Assembly: GCF_000685235.1 (NCBI RefSeq)
Contig: NZ_ARYH01000001.1
Coordinates: 310,001 to 374,000, forward strand
From: Hyphomonas adhaerens MHS-3
GTDB taxonomy: Bacteria; Pseudomonadota; Alphaproteobacteria; Caulobacterales; Hyphomonadaceae
Reading direction: 5' to 3'
Length of the DNA: 64,000 nt
The position numbers were made by a program, and so were the translations under genes. The notes beneath the pieces were generated by a model. That model had not been told where the DNA came from. It was given only the letters and a program-made list of their open reading frames with translations, and ran no database searches. This document shows, piece by piece, positions 1 to 8,455 of the stretch. The first letter of the stretch is position 1. Every line of letters starts with the position of its first letter.

Positions 1-1
1 C

Positions 2-382
2 CTGCTCGGCTTCGGGGTAAATGTCGTATCGCTCTTTGCCTATGCGTTCGCCAGCCATGGGTGGATGGTCTACGCGATCATTCCGTTCGGCGCGCTTGGC
101 GGCGTCGCGTCCCCCTCGCTGAACTCCCTGATGTCGACCGTCACACCCGCAAATGCGCAAGGCGAATTGCAGGGCGCCTCCTCCAGCCTGAACGCGATGG
201 CCATGATTATCGGGCCGCTCACCATGAATGGGGTCCTGTTTGCCTTCACATATGAAGGCGCGGCGGTTCACTTCGCCGGGGCTGCCTTCCTGCTGGCAGG
301 ATTGCTCACGCTGCTGTCGCTGGCCCCGTTCCTGCGGGGTGTGGCGGTCAATCGCGATGCCATCCCGGCCGATGCGGACTAG
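2..382 (+). CDS. MFS transporter, C-terminal part (TetA/TCR-like), truncated by window edge
   Basis: The reading frame is open from base 2 to the TAG at 380-382, so about 126 C-terminal residues of a larger protein are present and the start lies outside the window. Three hydrophobic stretches fit the last transmembrane helices of a 12-helix major facilitator. The loop with NSLMSTVTPANAQGELQG resembles the conserved loop of the tetracycline-resistance/TCR-type drug:H+ antiporters (family knowledge). It probably exports a small molecule across the inner membrane; the substrate cannot be told. It converges on the small membrane gene that ends at 389, with only 6 bases between the two stops. Confidence 0.8.
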   Translation: MLGFGVNVVSLFAYAFASHGWMVYAIIPFGALGGVASPSLNSLMSTVTPANAQGELQGASSSLNAMAMIIGPLTMNGVLFAFTYEGAAVHFAGAAFLLAGLLTLLSLAPFLRGVAVNRDAIPADAD

Positions 383-388
383 GCCGCC

Positions 389-643
389 TCAGGCTTTCTT
401 CTTCATCATGAACCCGCCCGCGAGCCCGAGCGCTGCGCCGCCTGCTGCGCCTTGCAGCAAGGCCGCCCAGTCTCCCGGAAGGCCGCTCTCTGAAACGGGA
501 TACAGATAGAAGTGAACGGCCATGGCACCGGCCATGCCGCCCAGCAGACCACCGGTCATGTTCCCCCGGATCAGGCGCGCCGCACCAAGCCCGGCGACAA
601 TACCACCGAGCGCGCTCAGCAGGATGGACACAAGAATAGCCAT
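389..643 (-). CDS. Small glycine-rich membrane protein, function unknown
   Basis: This 84-residue protein starts at ATG 643-641. GGGAG lies 7 bases upstream, which decides this start over the longer frame that opens at 745. Residues 1-24 are a hydrophobic helix rich in Gly and Ala, followed by Gly-rich segments (GGLLGGMAGAMA and GAAGGAALGLAGG) that look like two more membrane passes, and a lysine tail KKK. The pattern is reminiscent of GlsB/YeaQ-type stress membrane proteins, but I cannot assign the family. It is divergent from the GmhB-like gene, with about 110 bases between the two starts. Confidence 0.6.
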   Translation of the reverse strand: MAILVSILLSALGGIVAGLGAARLIRGNMTGGLLGGMAGAMAVHFYLYPVSESGLPGDWAALLQGAAGGAALGLAGGFMMKKKA

Positions 644-756
644 TGGCACAATCTCCCGGCAGACTTGCAACAAACGCCGTCTTCCTTCCGCCGTCCAGCC
701 CTGCCTGCATCCGCCGCAGTTGCCAGAGCCGGGAGATACGGGCAAAGACCAGCCCG

Positions 757-1287
757 ATGGCTGACCTGCGCCCTGCCCTGTTTCTCGACCGAGACGGCGT
801 GATCAACGTCGACAAAGGCTATGTCAGCCGCATCGAGGATTTCGAATGGATTGATGGCGCGGTCGAAACGATCGCCGCCTTCAACAAGCGCGGCTGGTTC
901 GTCTTCGTGACGACCAACCAGTCCGGCATCGCGCGCAATTACTACACGGAAGCCGACATGCAGGTCCTGCATGAATGGATGCAGTCAGAACTGGCCAAGG
1001 CTGGGGCGCACATCGACCGCATTTATTATTGCCCTTATCATGAAGCGGGGGAAAACCCGGCCTACCGGAAGGACAGTTACGACCGCAAGCCAAAGCCCGG
1101 CATGCTGCTGCACGCCATGTCCGACTTTCCGGTGAAGCGGGAATTGAGCTTCATGATCGGTGACAAGGAAGCCGACATGCAAGCCGCCCGCGCGGCAGGC
1201 GTCGCCGGGTTCCTTTTCAGCGGCGGCAATCTTGCGCAGTTCGCCGAATGGACCCTCGCCAGCTTCGAAGAGGGCAACCGGGGATAG
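757..1287 (+). CDS. gmhB: HAD-family phosphatase, D-glycero-beta-D-manno-heptose 1,7-bisphosphate 7-phosphatase-like
   Basis: A 176-residue HAD phosphohydrolase of the GmhB/HisB-N subgroup. GmhB removes the 7-phosphate of heptose bisphosphate on the way to ADP-heptose for LPS. HAD motif I is DRDGVIN (residues 11-17), motif II is TTNQSG (52-57), and motif III/IV appear as RKPKPGM (110-116) and GDKEAD (135-140). The start at ATG 757 follows from the protein family, since upstream codons in the frame look non-coding. An oddity is that the zinc loop of E. coli GmhB (Cys, His, then Cys-x-Cys before RKP) is only partly kept. The sequence reads CPYH at 92-95 and SYD before RKP, so the second cysteine pair is absent. 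The exact substrate is therefore less certain than the fold. Confidence 0.75.
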   Translation: MADLRPALFLDRDGVINVDKGYVSRIEDFEWIDGAVETIAAFNKRGWFVFVTTNQSGIARNYYTEADMQVLHEWMQSELAKAGAHIDRIYYCPYHEAGENPAYRKDSYDRKPKPGMLLHAMSDFPVKRELSFMIGDKEADMQAARAAGVAGFLFSGGNLAQFAEWTLASFEEGNRG

Positions 1288-1366
1288 CCAAAAACAACCT
1301 CGCGCCGAAAATCATTTCGTGCTATGAGCCCTGGATGGTTTATCTGCCCCCTGATCTTGCACAACG

Positions 1367-2101
1367 ATGAAGAAGTATGGCCCGGAAACGTTCGGTGAAC
1401 TGAACGCCGACGAATACGACCTCCTGCACAATCCCGGCACAACTGACGCAGCCATTGATCTGCTCTCGGAATTTGCCCTGCCCGGCCGCACATTGGAACT
1501 CGCCATCGGCACAGGGCGCGTTGCTCTGCCAATGGCAGCGCGCGGCTGCCGCATCGAAGGCATCGAGGCCTCGCCGCTTATGGTGGAGAAACTTCGCGAG
1601 AAGCCCGGCGGGCAAGACATTCCGGTCACGGTTGGCGATATGTCGGAGGTCAGGGCCGAAGGCGACTTCGACTTCATCTTCCTGATCTTCAACACGCTCT
1701 ACAATCTGACCAGCCAGGCCGCGCAGGTGAAGTGTTTCCGGAACGCCGCCGCCATGCTGGCCCCCGGCGGCGCCTTCCTGATCGAAGCCTTCGTTCCGGA
1801 TCTTTCACAGTTTCACGACCATCGCAGTGTGAAGCCCCGGCATGTCAGTTTCGGCGCCCTCGCGCTGGAAGCCGCGGTCCATGATCCGGTCACGCAGCGG
1901 ATCGACTATCAGGTCCTGCGCGTCACCTCCGAAGGCACGCGCCTGACACCGCTGCCCATGCGCTACGCCTGGCCGCAGGAAACAGACCTGATGGCCCAGC
2001 TGGCCGGCCTGGAGCTGGAAAGCCGCTGGGGCGGCTGGGACAAGTGCGCCTTCACCGCGGACAGCCGGATGCACATCTCCGTCTATCGGAAGCCGGCCTA
2101 G
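1367..2101 (+). CDS. Class I SAM-dependent methyltransferase
   Basis: A 244-residue protein with a Rossmann-type methyltransferase core. The glycine-rich SAM loop is LELAIGTGRV (residues 43-52). An acidic strand end (IEGIEAS, about 63-69) would bind the ribose, and DFDFIFLIFNTLYNL (about 102-116) fits motif IV and the following helix. It belongs to the broad Methyltransf_11/25 type; the substrate is not predictable. The ATG at 1367 has no clear Shine-Dalgarno. Its last codon overlaps the stop of the convergent EVE-domain gene by a few bases (2098-2101), so the two transcripts meet tail to tail. Confidence 0.75.
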   Translation: MKKYGPETFGELNADEYDLLHNPGTTDAAIDLLSEFALPGRTLELAIGTGRVALPMAARGCRIEGIEASPLMVEKLREKPGGQDIPVTVGDMSEVRAEGDFDFIFLIFNTLYNLTSQAAQVKCFRNAAAMLAPGGAFLIEAFVPDLSQFHDHRSVKPRHVSFGALALEAAVHDPVTQRIDYQVLRVTSEGTRLTPLPMRYAWPQETDLMAQLAGLELESRWGGWDKCAFTADSRMHISVYRKPA

Positions 2102-2535
2102 ACAGGCTTCAGCGTCTTCGGATCGATGCCGCCCATTTTGCAGACCTCATTCCACTCCGCCGCCTTTACCGGCTGCACGGACAGGCGGAAGGAGGTGACG
2201 AGGCTCATATCCTTCAGTTTCGGATTGGCCTTCACGGCCTTCAGGGTCACCGGGTTCGGCATGGGCGCCAGCGCCTTTACCCAGACGCAATCCCAACGCG
2301 GATCGTCCGTCGTCGAATCCGGCGTGCTTTCCTTGCAGACCTCGACGATCCCGACGACCTCCAGCCCCTTATTGGAATGATAGAAGAAGAGACGGTCGCC
2401 CAGTTTCATCTCGCGCATGAAGTTGCGGGCCTGGTAATTGCGGATGCCGCTCCACTCTTCGCCCTCATCCCCCTTGGCGACCTGTTCATCCCAGCTCCAT
2501 GCGTCGGGTTCGGATTTGATCAGCCAGTATTTCAT
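2098..2535 (-). CDS. EVE domain protein (thymocyte nuclear protein 1-like)
   Basis: A 145-residue protein that is almost entirely one EVE domain, a PUA-like fold that binds modified bases in DNA or RNA. The diagnostic start MKYWLIKSEPDAWSWD is present, followed by WSGIRNYQARNFMREMKLGD (typical WxGVRNYQARN motif) and FYHSN. The length matches stand-alone bacterial EVE proteins. The biological role of bacterial stand-alone EVE proteins is not settled; nucleic-acid modification reading is the family-based inference. It lies 63 bases downstream of the haem-dependent N-demethylase-like gene on the same strand and may be the last gene of that operon. Confidence 0.85.
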   Translation of the reverse strand: MKYWLIKSEPDAWSWDEQVAKGDEGEEWSGIRNYQARNFMREMKLGDRLFFYHSNKGLEVVGIVEVCKESTPDSTTDDPRWDCVWVKALAPMPNPVTLKAVKANPKLKDMSLVTSFRLSVQPVKAAEWNEVCKMGGIDPKTLKPV

Positions 2536-2598
2536 TGCGTCTTCCGTCTCTTATTCAGGGTGTGTGATTCAGTCTGAGGCATAACGCGGTTGCCCCGC

Positions 2599-3417
2599 TC
2601 AGGAAAGGTGACCGAGCGCAGCGCGCACAAGCCGCTCATAAGCGGGCCAGCCCTTGTACTCGGCCAGCCCGGGATCCGTTCCATCCCACGCCGCCTGAAA
2701 TGCTTTGACCCGCCCCGGCGTCGACAAGGCTGCGCGCAACGGATCGACCGCGATGCGGATCGTGAACAGGAGCAGGCCGCTTGCCGGCAATTTCGATACC
2801 GTCTGCCGCTCCACGCGCAAGTGAAGCACATCCAGCGCATCCGCTTCAGCAGTCGCAGCCGCCAGGGCCTTCAGCGGCGCCGCGCTGGGAGTAAAGCGAT
2901 CTGGGCCTGCCTGGACCGTCCAGTTGAACCGTTCCAGCACCTGCCCCGGACGCAAGGCATCGAACATGCGCGCAATCCGCGACACAAGGCCGGGATTGGC
3001 CTCCGGCACCGGATCATGCAATCCGCCAAGCGGTTGTCCGGCCTTCTCCGACAAGCGCCAGAACGTCGGCGCCACAAGGCTGGCCGCCTCCAGCCGCCAA
3101 AGCCCATCGGCGCCGCGCTGAAGCAGACATAGATCATCTGAGACGCGGGCCGCCGCGGCTTCCAGCGGCGTCGGCCAGTCTTCCTCCGATGGCGGAAAGT
3201 GGCAGGTCACCCGCGCGGCTGCCTCCAGCAATTCCGCTTCTGGCAGGCTGGAGACGAACACGTCCGCGCGCCGCTCCCGCATGATCTGCCGCTTTTCCGG
3301 CAGCCAGGCCTCCGCCTCCGTATCCGGCGCGATCAGGGACTCCGGTGGAATGGGTTTCAGCCCGGGCGCAAGACTGGCCGGGCCGTCAAGGAAAGGCAAA
3401 TAGGGAGGGTCCCGCAT
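2599..3417 (-). CDS. Haem-dependent oxidative N-demethylase family protein (DUF3445)
   Basis: A 272-residue protein starting at ATG 3417-3415, one base after the TGA of the upstream methyltransferase (TGACATG), so translation is probably coupled. It resembles the DUF3445 family, whose studied member is the haem subunit of an oxidative N-demethylase. Supporting stretches are PYLPF at the N terminus, PEKRQIMRERRADVF, the central W-rich segment LVAPTFWRLSEKAGQPLGGLHDPVP, and the RxNW motif (ERFNWTV) followed by HLRVERQTVSKLP. The electron-transfer partners of a full N-demethylase are not adjacent here. The family assignment is from recognition of these motifs, not from a search. Confidence 0.75.
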   Translation of the reverse strand: MRDPPYLPFLDGPASLAPGLKPIPPESLIAPDTEAEAWLPEKRQIMRERRADVFVSSLPEAELLEAAARVTCHFPPSEEDWPTPLEAAAARVSDDLCLLQRGADGLWRLEAASLVAPTFWRLSEKAGQPLGGLHDPVPEANPGLVSRIARMFDALRPGQVLERFNWTVQAGPDRFTPSAAPLKALAAATAEADALDVLHLRVERQTVSKLPASGLLLFTIRIAVDPLRAALSTPGRVKAFQAAWDGTDPGLAEYKGWPAYERLVRAALGHLS

Positions 3418-3418
3418 G

Positions 3419-4045
3419 TCAGACCGGAACGGCAGATCCCCAGGAACAGAAGCCCGCAATCTTCGGGGTGCCCGGCAGGTACATGGTTTCGGCGTCCTGC
3501 AGTTCGAAACCCGCTTCCTCCAACATTTTGTTCGTGTCGCGCGTCAGGTGGCAACCGCCCGCCAGCGGTTTCCAGACCGGCTCGACCCGGCGTTGCCACT
3601 TCGCAACGCCTTCGTCCGGGGCCAGGCCGTGTTCGGAGAAAATGATCTTGCCGCCCGGCTTCAGCAGGCGGCGTGTCTCTGCCAGGGCGCCTTTCCAGTC
3701 CGGAATGGTGCACAGCACAAAGGTATAGACGACCGTGTCGATGGAATGGTCTTCCAGCGGTACGGATTCTGCGCCGGTCTCAAGGAATTCGATATTGTTG
3801 CCATAGCCGAGCGCCCCCGCTGCACGGCGCGCCTTTTTCAGCATGCCGCCGGACGGCTCCAGGGCATAAAGGTGTTCGACCTTGTCCGGATCATAATAGG
3901 AAAAATTCGTCCCGCTTCCGCAGCCGATTTCCAGCACCTTGCCCTCTGCGTACGGAATGACCTTTTCGCGCTGCTTCATCATCGGCTTCGACGCGCAGGC
4001 GCAAGAAATCAGGTTCGGAACGACATATTTTTCCCAGGGGTTCAC
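3419..4045 (-). CDS. Class I SAM-dependent methyltransferase (METTL7/UbiE-like)
   Basis: A 208-residue methyltransferase. Motif I is VLEIGCGSGTNF (about residues 37-48) and the acidic residue after strand 2 is in YALEPS. Motif IV/post-IV is SIDTVVYTFVLCTI followed by LLKPGGKIIFSEHG, a typical motif VI with the KPGG turn. The pattern matches the methyltransferase-like 7 / Methyltransf_11 type, which often acts on small thiols or lipids; the substrate here is unknown. It is the middle gene of three: its ATG overlaps the stop of the upstream membrane-protein gene (ATGA at 4045-4042), and its own stop is one base from the next ATG. Confidence 0.8.
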   Translation of the reverse strand: MNPWEKYVVPNLISCACASKPMMKQREKVIPYAEGKVLEIGCGSGTNFSYYDPDKVEHLYALEPSGGMLKKARRAAGALGYGNNIEFLETGAESVPLEDHSIDTVVYTFVLCTIPDWKGALAETRRLLKPGGKIIFSEHGLAPDEGVAKWQRRVEPVWKPLAGGCHLTRDTNKMLEEAGFELQDAETMYLPGTPKIAGFCSWGSAVPV

Positions 4046-4749
4046 TGCTTTGTCTCCACGCCTGGCTGGAAGCCGGGATAGGCCGCCCGCTGCATCATCA
4101 GGCGCGTCGGCTCGGTCGGTCGGGCGACCAGGGCATCCTGAGTGATATTCACATCGAACTCGTATCCGTCGCCCATCGGCATGTAGGTGGCTGAGCCGTA
4201 TTGCGCATCTTCCAGACCGAAACGTGCGCCCTGCTCCGCTGCAAATTTGCGGACATCCAGCCCCGGATTGGCATAAAGGCGGATGCCATTGGACTCCGCC
4301 CGTGTAACCGCCTCAGTGGAGTAGCGGTTCGAGTCACGGCCTTCGAGGTATTCCAGCCGGTAGACTGAATCATAGCCCAGCATATTGGCCAGCGGCTTGA
4401 ACTTGATCACCTGCGCGCCCATCGAGAATTCATCGCCCTGCAGGGTGTAGACCCGCGGCTCGACTTCCTGAGGAACCGTCAGCGTGGCCTGATAGGTATT
4501 GGGCTGGCCGGCCACCGCGTCAAAGCGGATATGCGCGGCATCGCGTTCCAGCGTGAGGCGCTTGTAGGTCTGCAGGTTGAGGCCGGATAGCGCCACAACT
4601 CCGGCCAGACCAAGGAAGCCGACGCCGAAAATGAGCCGGCCGCCGCCGCTGACAGGCTTCAGACTGGCCAGCTTGCCAAAGCCGGCAAACAGCATCATCA
4701 GCCCGATCACACCTGAAATTGCTGGCAGAATCCACCAGATCAGAGACAT
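4042..4749 (-). CDS. Membrane-anchored protein with periplasmic domain, function unknown
   Basis: A 235-residue protein starting at ATG 4749-4747 behind GGGAGTAGG, a good ribosome site. Residues 1-26 form one hydrophobic helix with several Gly residues and residues 36-56 a second (RLIFGVGFLGLAGVVALSGL). The rest is a soluble, beta-rich domain without cysteines. Parts such as LTVPQEVEPRVYTLQGDEFSMGAQVIKFKPLANMLG resemble proteins annotated as multidrug or cation efflux-like in alphaproteobacteria, but I do not recognise a firm family. It is the first gene of a tightly coupled three-gene operon with two enzymes downstream. Confidence 0.6.
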   Translation of the reverse strand: MSLIWWILPAISGVIGLMMLFAGFGKLASLKPVSGGGRLIFGVGFLGLAGVVALSGLNLQTYKRLTLERDAAHIRFDAVAGQPNTYQATLTVPQEVEPRVYTLQGDEFSMGAQVIKFKPLANMLGYDSVYRLEYLEGRDSNRYSTEAVTRAESNGIRLYANPGLDVRKFAAEQGARFGLEDAQYGSATYMPMGDGYEFDVNITQDALVARPTEPTRLMMQRAAYPGFQPGVETKQ

Positions 4750-4928
4750 CCACCTACTCCCAAAAGGCCGCCGCACGCCGGCAGCTCAACCGCTCACCCC
4801 TATACAGGTTAACTTAAACCCAGCCTGAATGCGGCCACAAGTGTACGCATGAAACACAGTTCCGGTTCCCCAAGGGGATCTTTCTACAAAGTCTGCCCAA
4901 ACCGGAAAAAGCCTGATACGGGGCAAAC

Positions 4929-5831
4929 ATGAATTTCCGCGACTTTCTCCTCCTGTTCGGCGTCTGCCTCGTCTGGGGCCTCAACATCGTTCTGACACGG
5001 TGGGTGGTGGCGGACATGAACATTCCGCCCCTGTTCTTCGCCGCCGTCCGCTTCGCTGGCGTGGCGCTGTTCCTGATCCCTTTCCTGCGGCCGGTTCCGG
5101 ACAAGCTGTTCACGCTGCTGCTGATTTCGGTGATGATCGGATCGTTGAATTTCGCCCTGCTATTCATGGGACTGCGCAGCGCGGAAGCCTCAGCCGTCGC
5201 CGTGACGGGACAATTGGGTGTTCCGATCTCCACGCTCATGAGCATGGCTTTCCTGGGCGAAACGATCGGCTGGCGCCGGGGGCTGGGCATCATGTTGTCC
5301 TTTGCCGGCGTGGTCCTGATCGCGTTCGATCCGTCCAGCTTCCAGATTTCGGTCGGCCTGATGTTCGTTGTCGGTTCCGCCTTCATCGGGTCCTTCGGCG
5401 GGATCCTGATGAAGAAGATGCCGCCGCTGACAGGTCTTCAGGTTCAGGCCTGGGTCGGCCTGTTCAGCTTTGCCCCGCTGTTTGCCGTGTCCTTCCTCTG
5501 GGAACGCGGCCAGGTGGACGCCTATATCCATGGCGGCTGGCCGGTCTGGCTGGCCAGCCTGTTTGCCATCGCGGGTGTCTCGATCTTCGGCCACGGCGCT
5601 TTCTACACGCTGATCAAGAAGTATGATGTCTCCATGCTGTCGCCGTTGACCCTGATGACGCCGATTTGGGGTGTCGTGTTTGGTGTGGCCCTGCTGAACG
5701 AGCCGGTTTCGCCGAGACTGCTGATGGGCGCGGTCATCGCGCTCGCCGGTGTGTTCATGATCGCGGTGCGCCAGAACACCCGCCTGCCCGAGGCCGCCCT
5801 TGGCCGCAAAGCCGGTGCCGGAGACAGCTGA
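4929..5831 (+). CDS. DMT superfamily EamA-type exporter
   Basis: A 300-residue integral membrane protein with ten hydrophobic helices arranged as two EamA repeats (about residues 8-137 and 150-285), the hallmark of drug/metabolite transporters. The first helix contains the typical WGLNIVLTRW and the second repeat ends with PLTLMTPIWGVVFGVALLNEPVS, including the conserved LxEP-like turn (LNEPV). It probably exports an amino acid or other metabolite; no substrate can be read. Its TGA overlaps the ATG of the amidase gene (TGATG at 5829-5833), so the two form an operon. Confidence 0.85.
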   Translation: MNFRDFLLLFGVCLVWGLNIVLTRWVVADMNIPPLFFAAVRFAGVALFLIPFLRPVPDKLFTLLLISVMIGSLNFALLFMGLRSAEASAVAVTGQLGVPISTLMSMAFLGETIGWRRGLGIMLSFAGVVLIAFDPSSFQISVGLMFVVGSAFIGSFGGILMKKMPPLTGLQVQAWVGLFSFAPLFAVSFLWERGQVDAYIHGGWPVWLASLFAIAGVSIFGHGAFYTLIKKYDVSMLSPLTLMTPIWGVVFGVALLNEPVSPRLLMGAVIALAGVFMIAVRQNTRLPEAALGRKAGAGDS

Positions 5832-6586
5832 TGAACATCACGCTCTCGCCCAGCCCGAACTTCGATGAGCGCAAGCACCCGATCGACATGATTGTGCTCC
5901 ACTATACCGGCATGCAAACCGGACAGGCGGCCTTCGAGCAGCTGCGCAACCCGGACGCCAAGGTCTCTTCCCATTACCTCCTCTGGGAGGATGGGCGGGT
6001 AGACCAGCTGGTCGCCGAGGATCGCCGGGCCTGGCATGCCGGGGTCTCCAGCTGGCAGGGCGACGACGATCTGAACTCCCGCTCCATCGGGATCGAGATC
6101 GTCAATGGCGGGCACGACTTTCCGGCGGCGGATGGCACGCTGCCGCCGTATCCGGACATTCAGATCCAGACGCTGATCGAGCTTTGCCACAGGATCCTTG
6201 CCGGCCGTGACATTCCCCAAACGCGGATTGTCGGCCATTCCGACATCGCCCCCGTGCGCAAGCAGGATCCCGGCGAGCACTTCCCATGGGCACGCCTTGC
6301 TCAGGCCGGGATCGGCATCTGGGCCGACATCGAAGACCTGGACACTCCGGATGTACTCGGCAAAGGCCTGTCCCCCGGTGAGCAGACCGCCAGCGTCCGC
6401 CAGATGCAGGAACAGCTCCAGCGCATAGGCTATGACCTCTCCCCCACCGGGACCTTTAACGACCTCACCGAAGCGGTCGTTCGTGCCTTCCAGCGTCGCT
6501 GGCTGCCAGACCGGATCAGCGGCGCGGCCGACATCGCGACGCTTCGCCAGATCGGTGTGATCCAGGCGCTGTACGCGGCGACCTAG
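5831..6586 (+). CDS. N-acetylmuramoyl-L-alanine amidase with C-terminal peptidoglycan-binding domain (AmiD-like)
   Basis: A 251-residue protein. The N-terminal Amidase_2 domain (about residues 15-165) cleaves the amide between muramic acid and L-alanine and uses zinc. Visible zinc/catalytic positions are the His in IVLHYTG, the His in RIVGHSDIAPVRKQDPG and the Asp of that segment; AWHAGVSSW and SIGIEIVN are typical of the family. A C-terminal PG_binding_1 repeat (about 185-245) carries RQMQEQLQRIGYDLSPTGTF. No signal peptide is evident, so a role in recycling of anhydro-muropeptides in the cytosol is possible. The start overlaps the stop of the EamA gene. Confidence 0.88.
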   Translation: MNITLSPSPNFDERKHPIDMIVLHYTGMQTGQAAFEQLRNPDAKVSSHYLLWEDGRVDQLVAEDRRAWHAGVSSWQGDDDLNSRSIGIEIVNGGHDFPAADGTLPPYPDIQIQTLIELCHRILAGRDIPQTRIVGHSDIAPVRKQDPGEHFPWARLAQAGIGIWADIEDLDTPDVLGKGLSPGEQTASVRQMQEQLQRIGYDLSPTGTFNDLTEAVVRAFQRRWLPDRISGAADIATLRQIGVIQALYAAT

Positions 6587-7515
6587 CCTTCTCCGCGGAA
6601 GACGATGTCGTCGTCTTCATCTTCTTCTTCGATCAGTTCCGGCTCTGCCTGACGGGCAGCCCATTCGGCTGTCAGGGCTGCGCCGAAGAGAAGCGAAGAC
6701 ACCGAGGTTGCCAGCCAGATGAAGCCGAGGATGACCGAGGCCAGCGCGCCGTAGAAATTGTCCAGCGCCGTGAATTTCAGATAGAGGTGAAAGCCCCAGG
6801 TCGCGATCACCCAGCTGAGCGCCCCGGCTGCCGCGCCGGCCGCTTTCGCCCGGTGTCCCTTGAGCCGGCCATGCAGGGCAACGGCGAGGATCATGTAGAA
6901 GATGGCGAAACAGGCGATCCATTTGCCGAGCCAGAGCCGCGAAGCGAGATTGCTGATGTGCACGGCGAGGTCATAGGCGATAAAGCCCTGCTTCTCGGTG
7001 ATGAAAGACAGGATCAGCTGCAATGCGCCGAGTAGCCAGACGGCCAGGATCAGCAGCGCCGTCATCAGGATCGACACGCCCTGAAAACGGATGATGCGGG
7101 TGCGCCGCTCAGAGCCTGTCACCATGCGAATGCCGGTGATCGCCGCTTTCGCGCCGGAGCTTGCCGTGTACAGAACGATGATAACCGCCAGCAATGCCCG
7201 CAGGGTGACGCCCTGCGGCGTGACCTGCCGGATGGTTTCAAGATCGGCCTGCGAGAGCGGCGCGACGGCAGACACGAGCACATCGTCCACCGTTTCGGCG
7301 AGGCGCTGCGACAGCTCAAGCGGCATGAAGGCGAACAACAGGCTGAGCGTCAGGTAGACGATCGGGAAAATCGAGAACAGCGCATAGAAACTGATCCCGC
7401 CCGTGACGATGCGGACTTCCGGCTTCGACAGGCGCATGATGGCGCCCCAGACCGGCTCGATGGCCCAGACCTTCAGCCAGGTCGGCAGGGGCAGTTTCTC
7501 AATCCATGGCCGCAT
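6583..7515 (-). CDS. YihY/BrkB family inner-membrane protein
   Basis: A 310-residue membrane protein with about six hydrophobic segments. The diagnostic regions are the amphipathic start, GGISFYALFSIFPIVYLTLSLL (helix 1), the helices around residues 150-230, and WVIATWGFHLYLKFTALDNFYGALASVILGFIWL, the YihY/UPF0761 signature near the C terminus. The tail is strikingly acidic (EEEDEDDD). Family members were once called ribonuclease BN in error; the true role is unknown and may involve membrane integrity. It converges on the amidase with a 4-base overlap of stop codons. Confidence 0.85.
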   Translation of the reverse strand: MRPWIEKLPLPTWLKVWAIEPVWGAIMRLSKPEVRIVTGGISFYALFSIFPIVYLTLSLLFAFMPLELSQRLAETVDDVLVSAVAPLSQADLETIRQVTPQGVTLRALLAVIIVLYTASSGAKAAITGIRMVTGSERRTRIIRFQGVSILMTALLILAVWLLGALQLILSFITEKQGFIAYDLAVHISNLASRLWLGKWIACFAIFYMILAVALHGRLKGHRAKAAGAAAGALSWVIATWGFHLYLKFTALDNFYGALASVILGFIWLATSVSSLLFGAALTAEWAARQAEPELIEEEDEDDDIVFRGEG

Positions 7516-7652
7516 GGGGATCCTGTCGCTCCGGTGATCCTGCCCTGTCTAAAACGGTTCGGAACGCTTGGCCATGGGAAGACTCGTCCGCCAGCACGTC
7601 CGCCCGGCAACGCCCCCGCGCGCTCCGGCAAGTTTCCTGATTGTGCGTGAGT

Positions 7653-8243
7653 TCAGCTCGAATCCGGCCAGCGTTTCAGCGCTTCGATCAGCTGAACGGT
7701 TAGCCCACCCGAGACCAGGGCGAGCGCAGCAGGCATGCGATGCCGGTTCGGGATGGGTGGCACGTGCGGCCGGGCCTCGCCGGCTGCCTGCCAGCGCTGG
7801 ATCGTGCGCGCGAGACATCTCGCCCGGCGTTTGTGGTGCTTCAGCGTGTCGAGCATGGCCTGCCACCGCGCGATCAGCGGCGCAGCTGGCACAGGCCCGG
7901 GCGAAGGCACCGTCACCGGCCCTTTCAGGAAATGCGGGCACGGTCGGGATGGCGCGGGCACCATGGTGAAGACGTAACGATAGTCCGCATCCGGTTTCTT
8001 TGGCTCGTAATAATTGCTGCCCACGCGCGGTGTCAGCGGCGCCAGCTCCATCTGCAGCGCCGCCAGAAAGATCAGACGGCGGAGCAGAACGGCGAGGCGC
8101 TTCAGCTCCGCCCGCACGCGCCGGTTCACCGATTTCGCAATCGTCTGAGGATTCTTGAACAGGTCCACATTCACGCCCGCCTCGGCAATGGCGCGGGCGA
8201 TCGTGTAATAGGCCTGGGAGAAGAAATCGGTGCACTCTGTCAT
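7653..8243 (-). CDS. Hypothetical protein
   Basis: A 196-residue basic protein starting at ATG 8243-8241. The N-terminal 70 residues are predicted helical (IARAIAEAGVNVDL, then SVNRRVRAELKRLAVLLRRLIFLAALQMELAP), and a short hydrophobic part is present but no clear membrane anchor. The middle is Pro-rich and the C-terminal part contains RRARCLARTIQRWQAAGE. I do not recognise a family. Of the overlapping frames at 7549-8439 this one has the more balanced composition and a start near the intergenic region, so I prefer it. Similar proteins may be restricted to close relatives. Confidence 0.5.
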   Translation of the reverse strand: MTECTDFFSQAYYTIARAIAEAGVNVDLFKNPQTIAKSVNRRVRAELKRLAVLLRRLIFLAALQMELAPLTPRVGSNYYEPKKPDADYRYVFTMVPAPSRPCPHFLKGPVTVPSPGPVPAAPLIARWQAMLDTLKHHKRRARCLARTIQRWQAAGEARPHVPPIPNRHRMPAALALVSGGLTVQLIEALKRWPDSS

Positions 8244-8254
8244 GGCGGGAAGAT

Positions 8255-8424
8255 TGCCATAAGGGCTTAGCCGGTTGGATAGAGGCTGTGTCTACCGCCA
8301 CGAATGCCCGCGGTCTCAAGGGCTTATGGCATGTCCATACCGGAATTGGCACAAGCCTGTCCGCCCTCCCCCCGATTCCACTCACGAGTGTATCGCTTTG
8401 GCGGCGGCGCGGCGTTGCGATACA
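8255..8424. other. Intergenic region with two inverted repeats before the CHAD gene
   Basis: The 212 bases between the hypothetical gene and the CHAD start hold two perfect inverted repeats. TGCCATAAG at 8255-8263 pairs with CTTATGGCA at 8323-8331, and TGTATCGC at 8389-8396 pairs with GCGATACA at 8417-8424. The second could form a hairpin just upstream of the TTG start. No protein-like frame of its own is seen. Confidence 0.3.
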
Positions 8425-8455
8425 GATATGCCACCACAACCAACGGGTTCCCGCC

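Noticed and set aside
7549-8439. Long minus-strand ORF around the hypothetical 196-residue gene
   Set aside because: Arg/Pro/Ser-rich composition typical of a shadow frame; the overlapping 7653-8243 frame has the better start position and residue balance.
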